Below are positions 52,329 to 59,026 of a stretch of 64,000 bases of DNA, in pieces. Within the stretch, counting starts at the first letter, position 1, and every line of letters begins with the position of its first letter. The notes beneath the pieces were generated by a model that was given only the letters and a program-made list of their open reading frames with translations, was not told the DNA's origin and did not search any database. This DNA is from Clostridium sp. CAG:510 (GTDB lineage: Bacteria > Bacillota > Clostridia > Lachnospirales > Lachnospiraceae). A program made the position numbers and the translations under genes. Where the stretch lies: NCBI GenBank assembly GCA_000434615.1, contig FR880815.1, positions 57,736 through 121,735 on the forward strand, read 5' to 3'.

Positions 52329-53411
52329 ATGGACATTACGACGACTTTGGCAGGAAAAACACTGGAAAATCCAATACTCCCGGGTTCCGGACCCATTGGC
52401 GGAACTGCGGAAAAATTAAATACACTGGCAGATATGGGACTTGGGGCACTTGTGACGAAAACCATTACGACACATGAACCGATTCTGAAGAGACCGTTTA
52501 TTTACGGGGAGAAAAATTATATCATGAACTGTGAGCCATGGTCGGAGTATACATTTGAGACCTGGAAAGAGCAGTTTCTGCCGCAGGTTGCAGAGCATAA
52601 AAAACAGCCGCTGTTTGTCAGTCTGGGATACACGGACGAAGATATGCGATGTCTGATTCCGAAACTGGATGATTTTGCGGATGCCTATGAAATATCCACC
52701 CACTATGTAGGCAAAGACCTTGCACCGATGGAAAAGACCATGACGATGCTGCGGGAACTGACGGACAAGCCGGTTTATATGAAGGTGAGTCCGCATTTCC
52801 CGGATCCGGTGGCGTTTGCACAGATGGTCATGGAACATGGGGGAAACGGGATTGTAGCAATCAATTCCGTAGGCCCCTGCATGAAGATTGATCTGGAATC
52901 GCGCAGTGTCCCGATTGGAAATGCCAATGGACAGGTATGGCTGTCGGGACCTGCCATCAAGCCGATAGCACTTGCACTTGTCAATCAGATAAAAAGCGCA
53001 GTACCGGAATGTGAAATTATCGGTGTGGGCGGAGTGGCGTCTGCAGAGGATGTACTGGAGTTTCTGCTGGCGGGAGCCAATGCCGTGGAAATTCTGTCTG
53101 CGGCGCTATTACAGGGAAGAGGCCTGTATACAAAAATAATCGAGGAACTGCCGTCTGCACTGAAAAAATATCATTTTTCTTCCATAAAAGAGGTAGTGGA
53201 TACCGAGCTTCAAATCGGAACCGGAACGACAGAAAAAAGGACGCCTGTATTTGATAAGGAAAAGTGCGTGCACTGCGGACTCTGCGAACAGGTCTGCCCG
53301 TTCTTTGCAATCGGGAATTCGGAACAGGACATTTCTGTCCGGAAAGATAAATGTATGGGATGCGGGCTCTGCCGCAGTCGTTGTCCGAGAAAGGCGATTT
53401 CGGGAGTGTAG
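52329..53411 (+). CDS. PreA-like dihydroorotate-dehydrogenase-family protein with two 4Fe-4S motifs
   Basis: A 360-residue protein made of a flavin TIM barrel (about residues 1-290, with NPILPGSGPIGGTAEKLNTL and the phosphate-binding VGGVASAEDVLEFLLAGANA) and a C-terminal ferredoxin domain with two CxxCxxCxxxC motifs (CVHCGLCEQVCP, CMGCGLCRSRCP). This is the layout of PreA, the catalytic half of bacterial dihydropyrimidine dehydrogenase, but slightly shorter. The usual NxSCPN active-site loop is replaced by a YEISTHYVGKD segment, so the catalytic Cys is missing. No PreT partner is nearby. A reductase for a related ring or an unusual donor is plausible. Confidence 0.8.
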   Translation: MDITTTLAGKTLENPILPGSGPIGGTAEKLNTLADMGLGALVTKTITTHEPILKRPFIYGEKNYIMNCEPWSEYTFETWKEQFLPQVAEHKKQPLFVSLGYTDEDMRCLIPKLDDFADAYEISTHYVGKDLAPMEKTMTMLRELTDKPVYMKVSPHFPDPVAFAQMVMEHGGNGIVAINSVGPCMKIDLESRSVPIGNANGQVWLSGPAIKPIALALVNQIKSAVPECEIIGVGGVASAEDVLEFLLAGANAVEILSAALLQGRGLYTKIIEELPSALKKYHFSSIKEVVDTELQIGTGTTEKRTPVFDKEKCVHCGLCEQVCPFFAIGNSEQDISVRKDKCMGCGLCRSRCPRKAISGV

Positions 53412-53420
53412 GTGAGTGGA

Positions 53421-54041
53421 ATGAAGCAGAATATGGAACAATGGGCGGCAGCAGGCCTGCCCGGAGAAGGAAAAACCACTGAGGAAATACTTCGGTTTAT
53501 AGAAGAATACTGCAGGGATGCGGTGCAAAAATCAAAAAAAGTCATTTGCTTTCCGGAACTTACAATAGCGCCAAATCCCCTCGGGGTAACTGTGTATGAA
53601 AGCACTGTTACGGTATCCGGGACGATTACGGACAGACTGTCAAAAATCTGCAGGATGTATGGAATATACCTTATTGTCGGCATTGCCCAAAAAAGCAGGG
53701 TGCCGGGAAGGGTGTATGACGAGGTTCTTGTGATAAATCCGGTGGGAGAAATCCTTACAGAGTATGTGATTCATACGGTGGATGGGACAAGACAGCTTTA
53801 CCTCTGTGGTTCAGCTTATAAAGAGTCACATTTTTTCAATCTTCCGTTTGCAAAAGCAGGACTCCTTGCCGGCGGAGATGTGTTTGATGATGAGCTGCTC
53901 CGGCAGTATAAAGACGCAGATGCTATTTTCATGTGCCTGTCGGATCAGAAAGAGGGACGGGATCGTGCAGCGTCTGTTGCCGAAAGACTTGGAAAGACCG
54001 TAATTCTTGCAGGATTGGAACCGGGTATTTTTGAGGGTTGA
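53421..54041 (+). CDS. Nitrilase-superfamily protein lacking the catalytic Lys and Cys (possible non-catalytic subunit)
   Basis: A 206-residue protein related to nitrilases. The Glu position is kept (VICFPELTIAPNPL), but compared with the active paralogue at 51472-52308 the Lys of YRKIHVWG is Ile (YVIHTVDG) and the Cys of ICYD is Gly (AGGD). It is also shorter at both ends. An intact frame directly after the PreA-like gene suggests it is maintained, perhaps as a structural subunit of the active nitrilase, although a decaying gene cannot be excluded. A GTG at 53412 is another possible start. Confidence 0.7.
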   Translation: MKQNMEQWAAAGLPGEGKTTEEILRFIEEYCRDAVQKSKKVICFPELTIAPNPLGVTVYESTVTVSGTITDRLSKICRMYGIYLIVGIAQKSRVPGRVYDEVLVINPVGEILTEYVIHTVDGTRQLYLCGSAYKESHFFNLPFAKAGLLAGGDVFDDELLRQYKDADAIFMCLSDQKEGRDRAASVAERLGKTVILAGLEPGIFEG

Positions 54042-54049
54042 TGAACAAG

Positions 54050-54083
54050 CCCCCGGGTGTGGCAGAACTGTCGCATCCGGGGG
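54050..54083 (+). terminator. GC-rich hairpin ending the island operon
   Basis: CCCCCGGGTG and CATCCGGGGG pair (one wobble) around a 14-base loop, 9 bases after the stop of the last gene. The T-tail is weak (TAGTTT), so termination is probable rather than certain. Confidence 0.65.
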
Positions 54084-54087
54084 TAGT

Positions 54088-54334
54088 TTAAAGAACAATA
54101 TCTTTTAAATCAGCAAAAGTTGAGATTGAATAATCGGTTTTCTCACAAAAAGCGGCATCTCCGATTCCTGCAGCTTTTAAGAATATCATCATCAAGCCCT
54201 ACTTGTTTTAAGATAAATTTTGTATTTTTGCTGGAAGAAGCAACACTGATACCGGCTGCTTTTAATGCAGACAGAGTTTCACGGATTTCAGCAGTTACAT
54301 CACCCGGGGTCATGCTCATTAGTTTCTCTTTATA
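54088..54334 (-). pseudogene. pgmB: Remnant of beta-phosphoglucomutase
   Basis: On the minus strand the sequence reads YKEKLMSMTPGDVTAEIRET, then SALKAAGISVASSSKNTKFI and LKQVGLDDD, a clear middle segment of beta-phosphoglucomutase. The reading frame then breaks. The C-terminal piece follows in another frame (GIGDAAFCEKTDYSISTFAD, then LKDIVL and stop). Roughly 70-80 codons, including the metal-binding part, are missing between them, and the N-terminal catalytic Asp region is absent. It abuts the truncated esterase. Confidence 0.7.
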
Positions 54335-54335
54335 A

Positions 54336-54719
54336 TTAGGAAAGCAGTAATCCGTTTGGCTTCATCTGTTCAGCGGAAAGTTCTGTTTCTTTTGCAAGCC
54401 AGTCCTTATCCCAGAATACACCGAGGCTTGCTGCCAGATGACCGCCGGCGGAAAAACCGGCTACGATAATTTTATCCGGCTTAATACCATATTCCGCCGC
54501 ATGCTTTCTTAAGTAGGCTACGCTCCATGCCAGTTCATAAAGAGATTGCGGGAATTTTGCCGGCACTACACTATATCGTAGGACGCAGGCATGAAATCCT
54601 CTGGCGATATATTGAACAGCAATAGCTTCTGCCTTTCGGTCGAAGGTGAATTCATAGCCGCCACCAGGACAAATCAGTACCAGCGGACGGGTCAAAAAAC
54701 CATTGACATCCGACATCAC
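54336..54719 (-). pseudogene. Truncated alpha/beta hydrolase (esterase) remnant
   Basis: About 127 codons of an acetyl-xylan-esterase-like alpha/beta hydrolase: oxyanion region VLICPGGGYEFTFDRKAEAI and nucleophile elbow IIVAGFSAGGHLAASLG. The usual N-terminal strand region is missing, and the reading stops soon after KPNGLLLS, before the catalytic Asp and His. The stop lies against the pgmB remnant, so a deletion seems to have joined the two. Confidence 0.75.
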
Positions 54720-54989
54720 ACACGTTATAACATAGGTAATCTAATAAAAAATGATGTTATCATTACTGTAGGCTTTGTGGGAATGGTAGCCATAGTTGTG
54801 AACTCGATGGAACGCAATGGCTGAACCCTCAGGGTAGCAATGCCACCGGTCTGCAACCGAAAGACGTTTTACTCGGATGATTTTACATTTTCTTATATTG
54901 ACACAGAATGACAGGAAAGTTAGAAAAATCAAGGCTTTCCTTTACTTGGATGGATTTTCTTTGACTGGGATTCACACCACCAACCGGTT
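54720..54989. other. Non-coding or unrecognisable sequence before the right island boundary
   Basis: I see no convincing gene, transposase or integrase remnant here. A short plus-strand hydrophobic reading (DVIITVGFVGMVAIVVNSME) might be the tail of a lost membrane protein, but this is not enough to name it. Confidence 0.4.
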
Positions 54990-55030
54990 CTCCTAAGGGG
55001 CAGTTGTGGGTTCGATTCCCGCAGGGAACA
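54990..55030 (+). repeat. 3' fragment of tRNA-Arg(CCU), putative right attachment site
   Basis: Exactly the same 41 bases as 41820-41860, from the first base of the anticodon loop to the discriminator base. The sequence before it does not match the tRNA, so it cannot form a cloverleaf. It is followed by its own terminator, probably the original terminator of the tRNA gene. Confidence 0.9.
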
Positions 55031-55040
55031 CTCAGATTTT

Positions 55041-55077
55041 GTAGCAATGTTGACCACAATTCATTGCTACTTTTTTT
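55041..55077 (+). terminator. Intrinsic terminator after the tRNA fragment
   Basis: GTAGCAATG and CATTGCTAC form a 9-bp stem followed by seven T. Nothing else is seen in 55078-55236. Confidence 0.85.
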
Positions 55078-55236
55078 ATTTATAGGTGCTTGCGAGCACC
55101 GAGAAGTTATATAATTTGTGAGAATGACCAAATAAGTATTTTCGGGGTTCTTCAAGAAAGCAATTTCTGTGGCCGGATATGATACAGTATATTCCCTGGG
55201 GATGAGGGGAGTCTATCTCCATTATACATATTGAAG

Positions 55237-55267
55237 TCTCCATCATTTGATGATAAAATGATGGAGA
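55237..55267. promoter_or_regulatory. Palindrome upstream of the Fic gene
   Basis: TCTCCATCATTT and AAATGATGGAGA are inverted arms around a short centre, 26 bases before the Fic start. A third partial copy, TATCTCCAT, lies at 55214-55222. A close version of the same palindrome follows the gene. Confidence 0.6.
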
Positions 55268-55292
55268 TAAATCTGAAATGAAGGAGATTCCT

Positions 55293-56339
55293 ATGAGAGA
55301 TTTTGATTATATTGCAAGTCCTGTGAAGTTGCTGACACCTGAAATTGTTCAGATGGTTAGCAGCATCCACGAACATAAAGGCAAACAGGAATTATTTCTC
55401 GAAGCCAATGTAGATGAGCTGAAAACACTCTTAGAAGTTGCATTGATTCAGAGTACGGGAGCATCCAATCGAATCGAAGGTATTTTTACAAGCGATAAGC
55501 GTTTGGAAGAATTGGTAAGACAAAAAACAGAACCCCGCAACCGATCTGAGCAGGAAATTGCCGGTTATCGTGAAGTGCTTTCCACAATTCACGAAGGCTA
55601 TGAATATATCAATCCAAGACCGAACATTATTTTGCAGTTACATCGAGATCTGTACTCCTATTCACAGGGTGCTGCCGGTGGAAGTTATAAGAACTCCGAT
55701 AATGTAATTGCAGAAACAGATGCCGAGGGTCATCAGAAAGCACGTTTTATACCGGTTCCCGCATTTCAGACTGCCGAAGCGATGGAAGAACTTTGCACTC
55801 GCTTCCTTGAAGCGTGGGAAGCTGACCGCATTGATAAACTGGTCCTGATTCCCATGTTCATTCTGGACTTTCTGTGTATCCATCCTTTCAATGACGGGAA
55901 TGGTAGAATGAGTCGGTTGCTCACTTTACTGCTTTTTTATAAGGCGGGATACATCGTTGGGAAATATGTCAGTATGGAAATGCTGATTGAAAAAACAAAA
56001 GAAACATATTATGAAGCCCTTCAAGCAAGTTCTACTGGCTGGCATGAGGGCGAAAACAGCTATGAGCCTTTTGTTAAGTATTATCTGGGTATCATGCTGA
56101 AAGCATATAATGAATTTGAAAGTCGTGTAGAGCATTTGAAGCATCGCAGTCTTTCTAAGCCTGATAGAATTAAAGCAGTTATTGATAACAAGGTTGGCAA
56201 GATAACAAAGAAAGAAATCATGGAGTTTTGTCCTGATATAAGCAGAGTTACTGTGGAAAGGACTTTGACGGATCTGGTTAAGAGTGGGTATATTGCAAAA
56301 GTTGGTGCAGGTCCATCTACCGGCTATGTCCGTATTTAA
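55293..56339 (+). CDS. Fic-domain protein with N-terminal inhibitory motif and C-terminal winged helix
   Basis: A 348-residue protein likely to transfer AMP to a target protein. The Fic catalytic motif HPFNDGNGR is intact. The inhibitory helix motif SNRIEG lies in the N-terminal third, which would keep the enzyme auto-inhibited (class II). The C-terminal 60 residues (ITKKEIMEFCPDISRVTVER) look like a winged helix-turn-helix. The ATG at 55293 has AAGGAG six bases upstream; an ATG at 55278 would place that site inside the gene. Palindromes on both sides suggest self-regulation. It lies just outside the right island boundary. Confidence 0.88.
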   Translation: MRDFDYIASPVKLLTPEIVQMVSSIHEHKGKQELFLEANVDELKTLLEVALIQSTGASNRIEGIFTSDKRLEELVRQKTEPRNRSEQEIAGYREVLSTIHEGYEYINPRPNIILQLHRDLYSYSQGAAGGSYKNSDNVIAETDAEGHQKARFIPVPAFQTAEAMEELCTRFLEAWEADRIDKLVLIPMFILDFLCIHPFNDGNGRMSRLLTLLLFYKAGYIVGKYVSMEMLIEKTKETYYEALQASSTGWHEGENSYEPFVKYYLGIMLKAYNEFESRVEHLKHRSLSKPDRIKAVIDNKVGKITKKEIMEFCPDISRVTVERTLTDLVKSGYIAKVGAGPSTGYVRI

Positions 56340-56343
56340 TATA

Positions 56344-56384
56344 ATATCTCCATCATTACAAGTAAAATGATGGAGATATTTTGT
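56344..56384 (+). terminator. Palindrome / terminator after the Fic gene
   Basis: ATATCTCCATCATT and AATGATGGAGATAT form a perfect 14-bp stem with an 8-base loop, followed by TTTTG. It is nearly the same palindrome as at 55237-55267, so it may be both terminator and protein-binding site. Confidence 0.65.
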
Positions 56385-56452
56385 GTTGATGGTGATTCAG
56401 GGACAGAAAATATCGGAGGTAAGAACCAATGTGATATGGAATAATATACAAT

Positions 56453-56803
56453 CCTATCCACACTGCGGCCAATACTGAAAAAATCAGTAACCTGAAGGGT
56501 GTACTCAAGGTAGTGAATGGGGGAGGACAGTACCAGATTGTTATAGGTACCGACGTACCGCAGGTATATCAGGAGGTAGTCTCTTCCCTGAAAGGAGAAG
56601 GCTTTGAGCCGCTTGTCAGGGAAGGTGACCGCGTAAAGAAGGGACAGCTTCTTCTAAAATTTGACATGAGCGTAATTAAAGCGCATAATCTTTCTGTGGT
56701 GACTCCGGTTGTTGTTACCAATACCGATGACTTAAAAGCGGTAAATCCCATCAGTTCCGGAAGTGTTACGGAAAAGGATGCCATCATCCGCTTTGAAGTA
56801 TAA
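56453..56803 (+). pseudogene. Internally deleted PTS IIB-IIA remnant
   Basis: The frame reads the C-terminal half of a glucose/beta-glucoside-type IIB domain (ISNLKGVLKVV, GGQYQIVIGTDVPQVYQEV) fused directly to the second half of a IIA domain (GFEPLVREGDRVKKGQLLLK, VVTPVVVTNTDD). The IIC domain, the start of IIB with its Cys, and the IIA part with the phosphorylated His are absent, so it cannot carry phosphate. The remaining frame is open, possibly from a GTG at 56513, which would give a 96-residue protein. It precedes the HPr-like gene by 41 bases. Confidence 0.8.
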
Positions 56804-56844
56804 AATATACAATAAAATACCATTAAATTACAGGAGGAAACACT

Positions 56845-57102
56845 ATGAAGTCATTTGACTACACAATTACCGATGAAATAGGAATTCATGCCCGTCCGGC
56901 AGGGATACTTGCTAAAAAGGCAAAGGAGTACGCATCCAGAATTACCATTACCAAGGGCGGAAAAACTGCGGAAGCACAGAAGCTTATGGCAGTTATGAGT
57001 CTTGGAGTAAAGAAGGGTGAGACCGTTACGGTATCGGCAGAAGGAGAAGACGAAGAAAAAGCAGTTGCCGACATGGAGACATTTTTTAAAGAAAATCTGT
57101 AA
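56845..57102 (+). CDS. ptsH: HPr-like phosphocarrier protein
   Basis: An 85-residue member of the HPr family that carries phosphate from enzyme I to PTS IIA domains. The active His15 is present in GIHARPAG. The usual regulatory Ser46 is replaced by Lys (AQKLMAVMSLG in place of the canonical KSIMGVMSLG), so control by HPr kinase at that site is not expected. AGGAGG lies upstream of the ATG. Either this is the main HPr of the cell or a specialised second copy; the damaged PTS genes around it do not settle the matter. Confidence 0.85.
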   Translation: MKSFDYTITDEIGIHARPAGILAKKAKEYASRITITKGGKTAEAQKLMAVMSLGVKKGETVTVSAEGEDEEKAVADMETFFKENL

Positions 57103-57141
57103 CGGAAGGGACTCGGAAGACCGAGAGAGCGGATTGAAAAT

Positions 57142-57555
57142 ATGCTCGGAAATGCGATTCTCACTCCCACCATGGAAGAGTGCGGTAAAATTAAAAAATT
57201 CTTTTACCATCGTTCGGACAAAACCATAGGAGAGTTGGAAAAGGAGCTGGGAGATATTTTTACCATTGAAGCTGCCAGCTTCCGGAAAGACCGCGAAGAC
57301 TGTGGAGAAATCTGCTGCAAGGGAATCAACAAATCTTATGGAATGGAAAAATATCTGGAATATGTGGGACTCACACGGAAGGATGCCATAGCTTTTGGGG
57401 ATGGACCCAATGATCTGGATATGCTTTCCTTTGCGGAAACTGGTGTTGCAATGGGAAACGGACTGGAGGAAGTAAAGAAGCTGGCTGATTTTGTGACCAA
57501 AGATATTGATGAAAATGGTATTGCATATGCCTTAAAGGAACTGGGGCTGATATAG
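57142..57555 (+). pseudogene. C-terminal half of a Cof-type HAD phosphatase
   Basis: The open frame of 137 codons holds the end of the cap and the C-terminal core of a HAD-IIB phosphatase: a KGINKSYGMEKYLEYVGL segment with the conserved Lys, and the motif GDGPNDLDML. The N-terminal core with the nucleophile Asp (DxDGT) is missing, so it should be inactive. It may still be translated from the ATG at 57142. The upstream junction is with the HPr-like gene. Confidence 0.75.
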
Positions 57556-57711
57556 TAGTCCGGAAATTAGGGCTGTCCGGGAAACACTGTAAACATAAGT
57601 TAATATTTCTTTAATTTTGGAGTTATACTATTTACATAAATCAGATAGTAAGATAATCTGTTTGGGAAGTACTCGGAGAGTACGTGTAAATAAAGAAAAG
57701 AGGTATTAATT

Positions 57712-58089
57712 ATGAAAAAGAAACTTGTTGCAATTGTAGCCGGTACAATGCTTTGTGCCGGATTATTAGCCGGCTGCGGACAGAAGGAAAATGTGCCGGA
57801 GAATACCGTAACGGAAAGCAGTGAATCTGAAGGACAGAAGGAAACAACGGCGGAACCGGAGGAATCAACGGAAGAAAAGGAATTGACGGGAACAATTGAT
57901 GAGATAAAGGATTTCATGTTTGTCATTACGGATGAGAATGACACCGCATACAGTTTTACCTTTGAAGAAAAACCGGAAGGCCTGGAAAATGTCAGCAACG
58001 GAGAAACCGTGACTGTAAAATACACTGGAACCATTTCAGAAGTAGACCCGTTTGAGGGAGAGGTGCTTTCTGTTGAAAAGACAAAATAA
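57712..58089 (+). CDS. Small lipoprotein of unknown function
   Basis: A 125-residue secreted lipoprotein. The signal peptide ends in the lipobox LLAGC (Cys at about 22), followed by a Glu/Ser/Thr-rich linker of about 35 residues and a small beta-rich domain (GTIDEIKDFMFVITDENDTA, YSFTFEEKP, VSNGETVTVKYTG) that resembles an OB-like fold. A GAAAAGAGG ribosome site precedes the ATG. The next lipoprotein gene starts inside its last codons, so the two are co-translated and probably act together at the cell surface. Confidence 0.75.
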   Translation: MKKKLVAIVAGTMLCAGLLAGCGQKENVPENTVTESSESEGQKETTAEPEESTEEKELTGTIDEIKDFMFVITDENDTAYSFTFEEKPEGLENVSNGETVTVKYTGTISEVDPFEGEVLSVEKTK

Positions 58090-58936
58090 AACCGGAGCAG
58101 CCGTTAAATTATCAGCCGTTATTGTCATTTCCTCCATGATGCTGGGTGCCTGTGCAAAAACGGTTCAGAACCAGGAGATACCGGCAGCAACTTATATGGG
58201 TGGGAACGATACCATTACCGGGGTCTGCAAAGATCTGGACTCTGCGGGAGCCTCCCACGTAGATACCTTTCAGGAGTGGGTAGCTGATTTTGCGGATTCT
58301 GCCGGAAAAAATGCGCAGCTGCAGGATGCCTGGTCAGATCCGGAAGAATTGAAGGCAGATGTAGGCAGTTGTATGGACGGCTGGGAGCAGAATCATGATT
58401 ATTCAGATGCCGACTGCAGAATGACCGCTTTCCTTCTGCTGGATGGGATACTGCGTGCGGAATCAACGGAAGAAAATTATGAAGGCACCTACTTAATGTT
58501 TGACACGGAAGCAATAGATAACGTGGACAGATACAGTATCCTAAAAGAGAAAAGAGATATGTTTACCACCCTCTACGGTGAAAAAAGCGTGACGGATGAC
58601 AAACATCCGGAAGCGGCATTTTCCGACAGCTGGAAGCAATATGGGTTTACAGTAGACAGTGACAGGATATCTCTTCTCAGCATAGTGATACATGATCCCT
58701 ATTCGGATGTTGTTTTTGTGGGACACACCGGAATCCTGATAAAATACAGCGACAGTTATTTATTTGTAGAAAAGATTGCTTTTGAACAGCCGTATCAGGC
58801 AACGAAGGTGCATACTATGGATGAATTGCTCAGTATTCTGTCATTAAGACCAGAGTATTTTGGTGAAGAAGGAGAAGCAGGGCCGTTTGTGTACAACAAC
58901 GGAGAATATGTCGGAACATTAAAGAAAAATTTTTAA
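58073..58936 (+). CDS. Lipoprotein, possibly DUF4300 family
   Basis: A 287-residue secreted lipoprotein with lipobox MLGAC near residue 27. The body is mostly helical at first (CKDLDSAGASHVDTFQEWVA; NHDYSDADCRMTAFLLLDGI) and ends in a beta part with FVGHTGILIKYSDSYLFVEK, which reads like the DUF4300 family; I hold that name with moderate confidence. The TTG at 58073 has GGAGAGG nine bases upstream. It overlaps the preceding lipoprotein by 17 bases. Its function is unknown. Confidence 0.65.
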   Translation: MKRQNKTGAAVKLSAVIVISSMMLGACAKTVQNQEIPAATYMGGNDTITGVCKDLDSAGASHVDTFQEWVADFADSAGKNAQLQDAWSDPEELKADVGSCMDGWEQNHDYSDADCRMTAFLLLDGILRAESTEENYEGTYLMFDTEAIDNVDRYSILKEKRDMFTTLYGEKSVTDDKHPEAAFSDSWKQYGFTVDSDRISLLSIVIHDPYSDVVFVGHTGILIKYSDSYLFVEKIAFEQPYQATKVHTMDELLSILSLRPEYFGEEGEAGPFVYNNGEYVGTLKKNF

Positions 58937-58947
58937 CAGATTGTCAG

Positions 58948-58979
58948 AGCGCTTTGGCCAATAAAGGCTGAGGCGCTTT
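58948..58979 (+). terminator. Intrinsic terminator after the lipoprotein pair
   Basis: AGCGC pairs with GCGCT and inner GCC with GGC, followed by TTTT. It closes the plus-strand transcript. Confidence 0.65.
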
Positions 58980-58989
58980 TAAAATAAAA

Positions 58990-59013
58990 ACGTTCCGCAT
59001 TTCTGCGGAACGT
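58990..59013 (-). terminator. Intrinsic terminator after the TlpA-like gene
   Basis: A perfect 10-bp stem, ACGTTCCGCA with TGCGGAACGT, and a 4-base loop. On the minus strand a T-rich stretch follows. It lies 14 bases past the stop of the TlpA-like gene. Confidence 0.85.
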
Positions 59014-59026
59014 CCGGGGAATAGTA

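Larger units (their letters stand above)
41820..55030. mobile_element. Putative 13-kb genomic island integrated at tRNA-Arg(CCU)
   Basis: Bounded by a 41-bp exact direct repeat: 41820-41860 (inside the intact tRNA gene) and 54990-55030 (3' fragment only). The repeat begins at the anticodon loop and ends at the discriminator base, the usual core used by tyrosine recombinases. Both copies are followed by different intrinsic terminators. Between them are a LysR gene, one long catabolic operon and gene remnants near the right end. No integrase, excisionase or transposase was seen, so the element would now be immobile. The direct repeat is observed; integration is inferred. Confidence 0.6.

Noticed and set aside
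54591..54824. Plus-strand reading frame of 77 codons over the esterase remnant
   Set aside because: Its first half is antisense to the recognisable esterase fragment, and its tail matches no family I can name.
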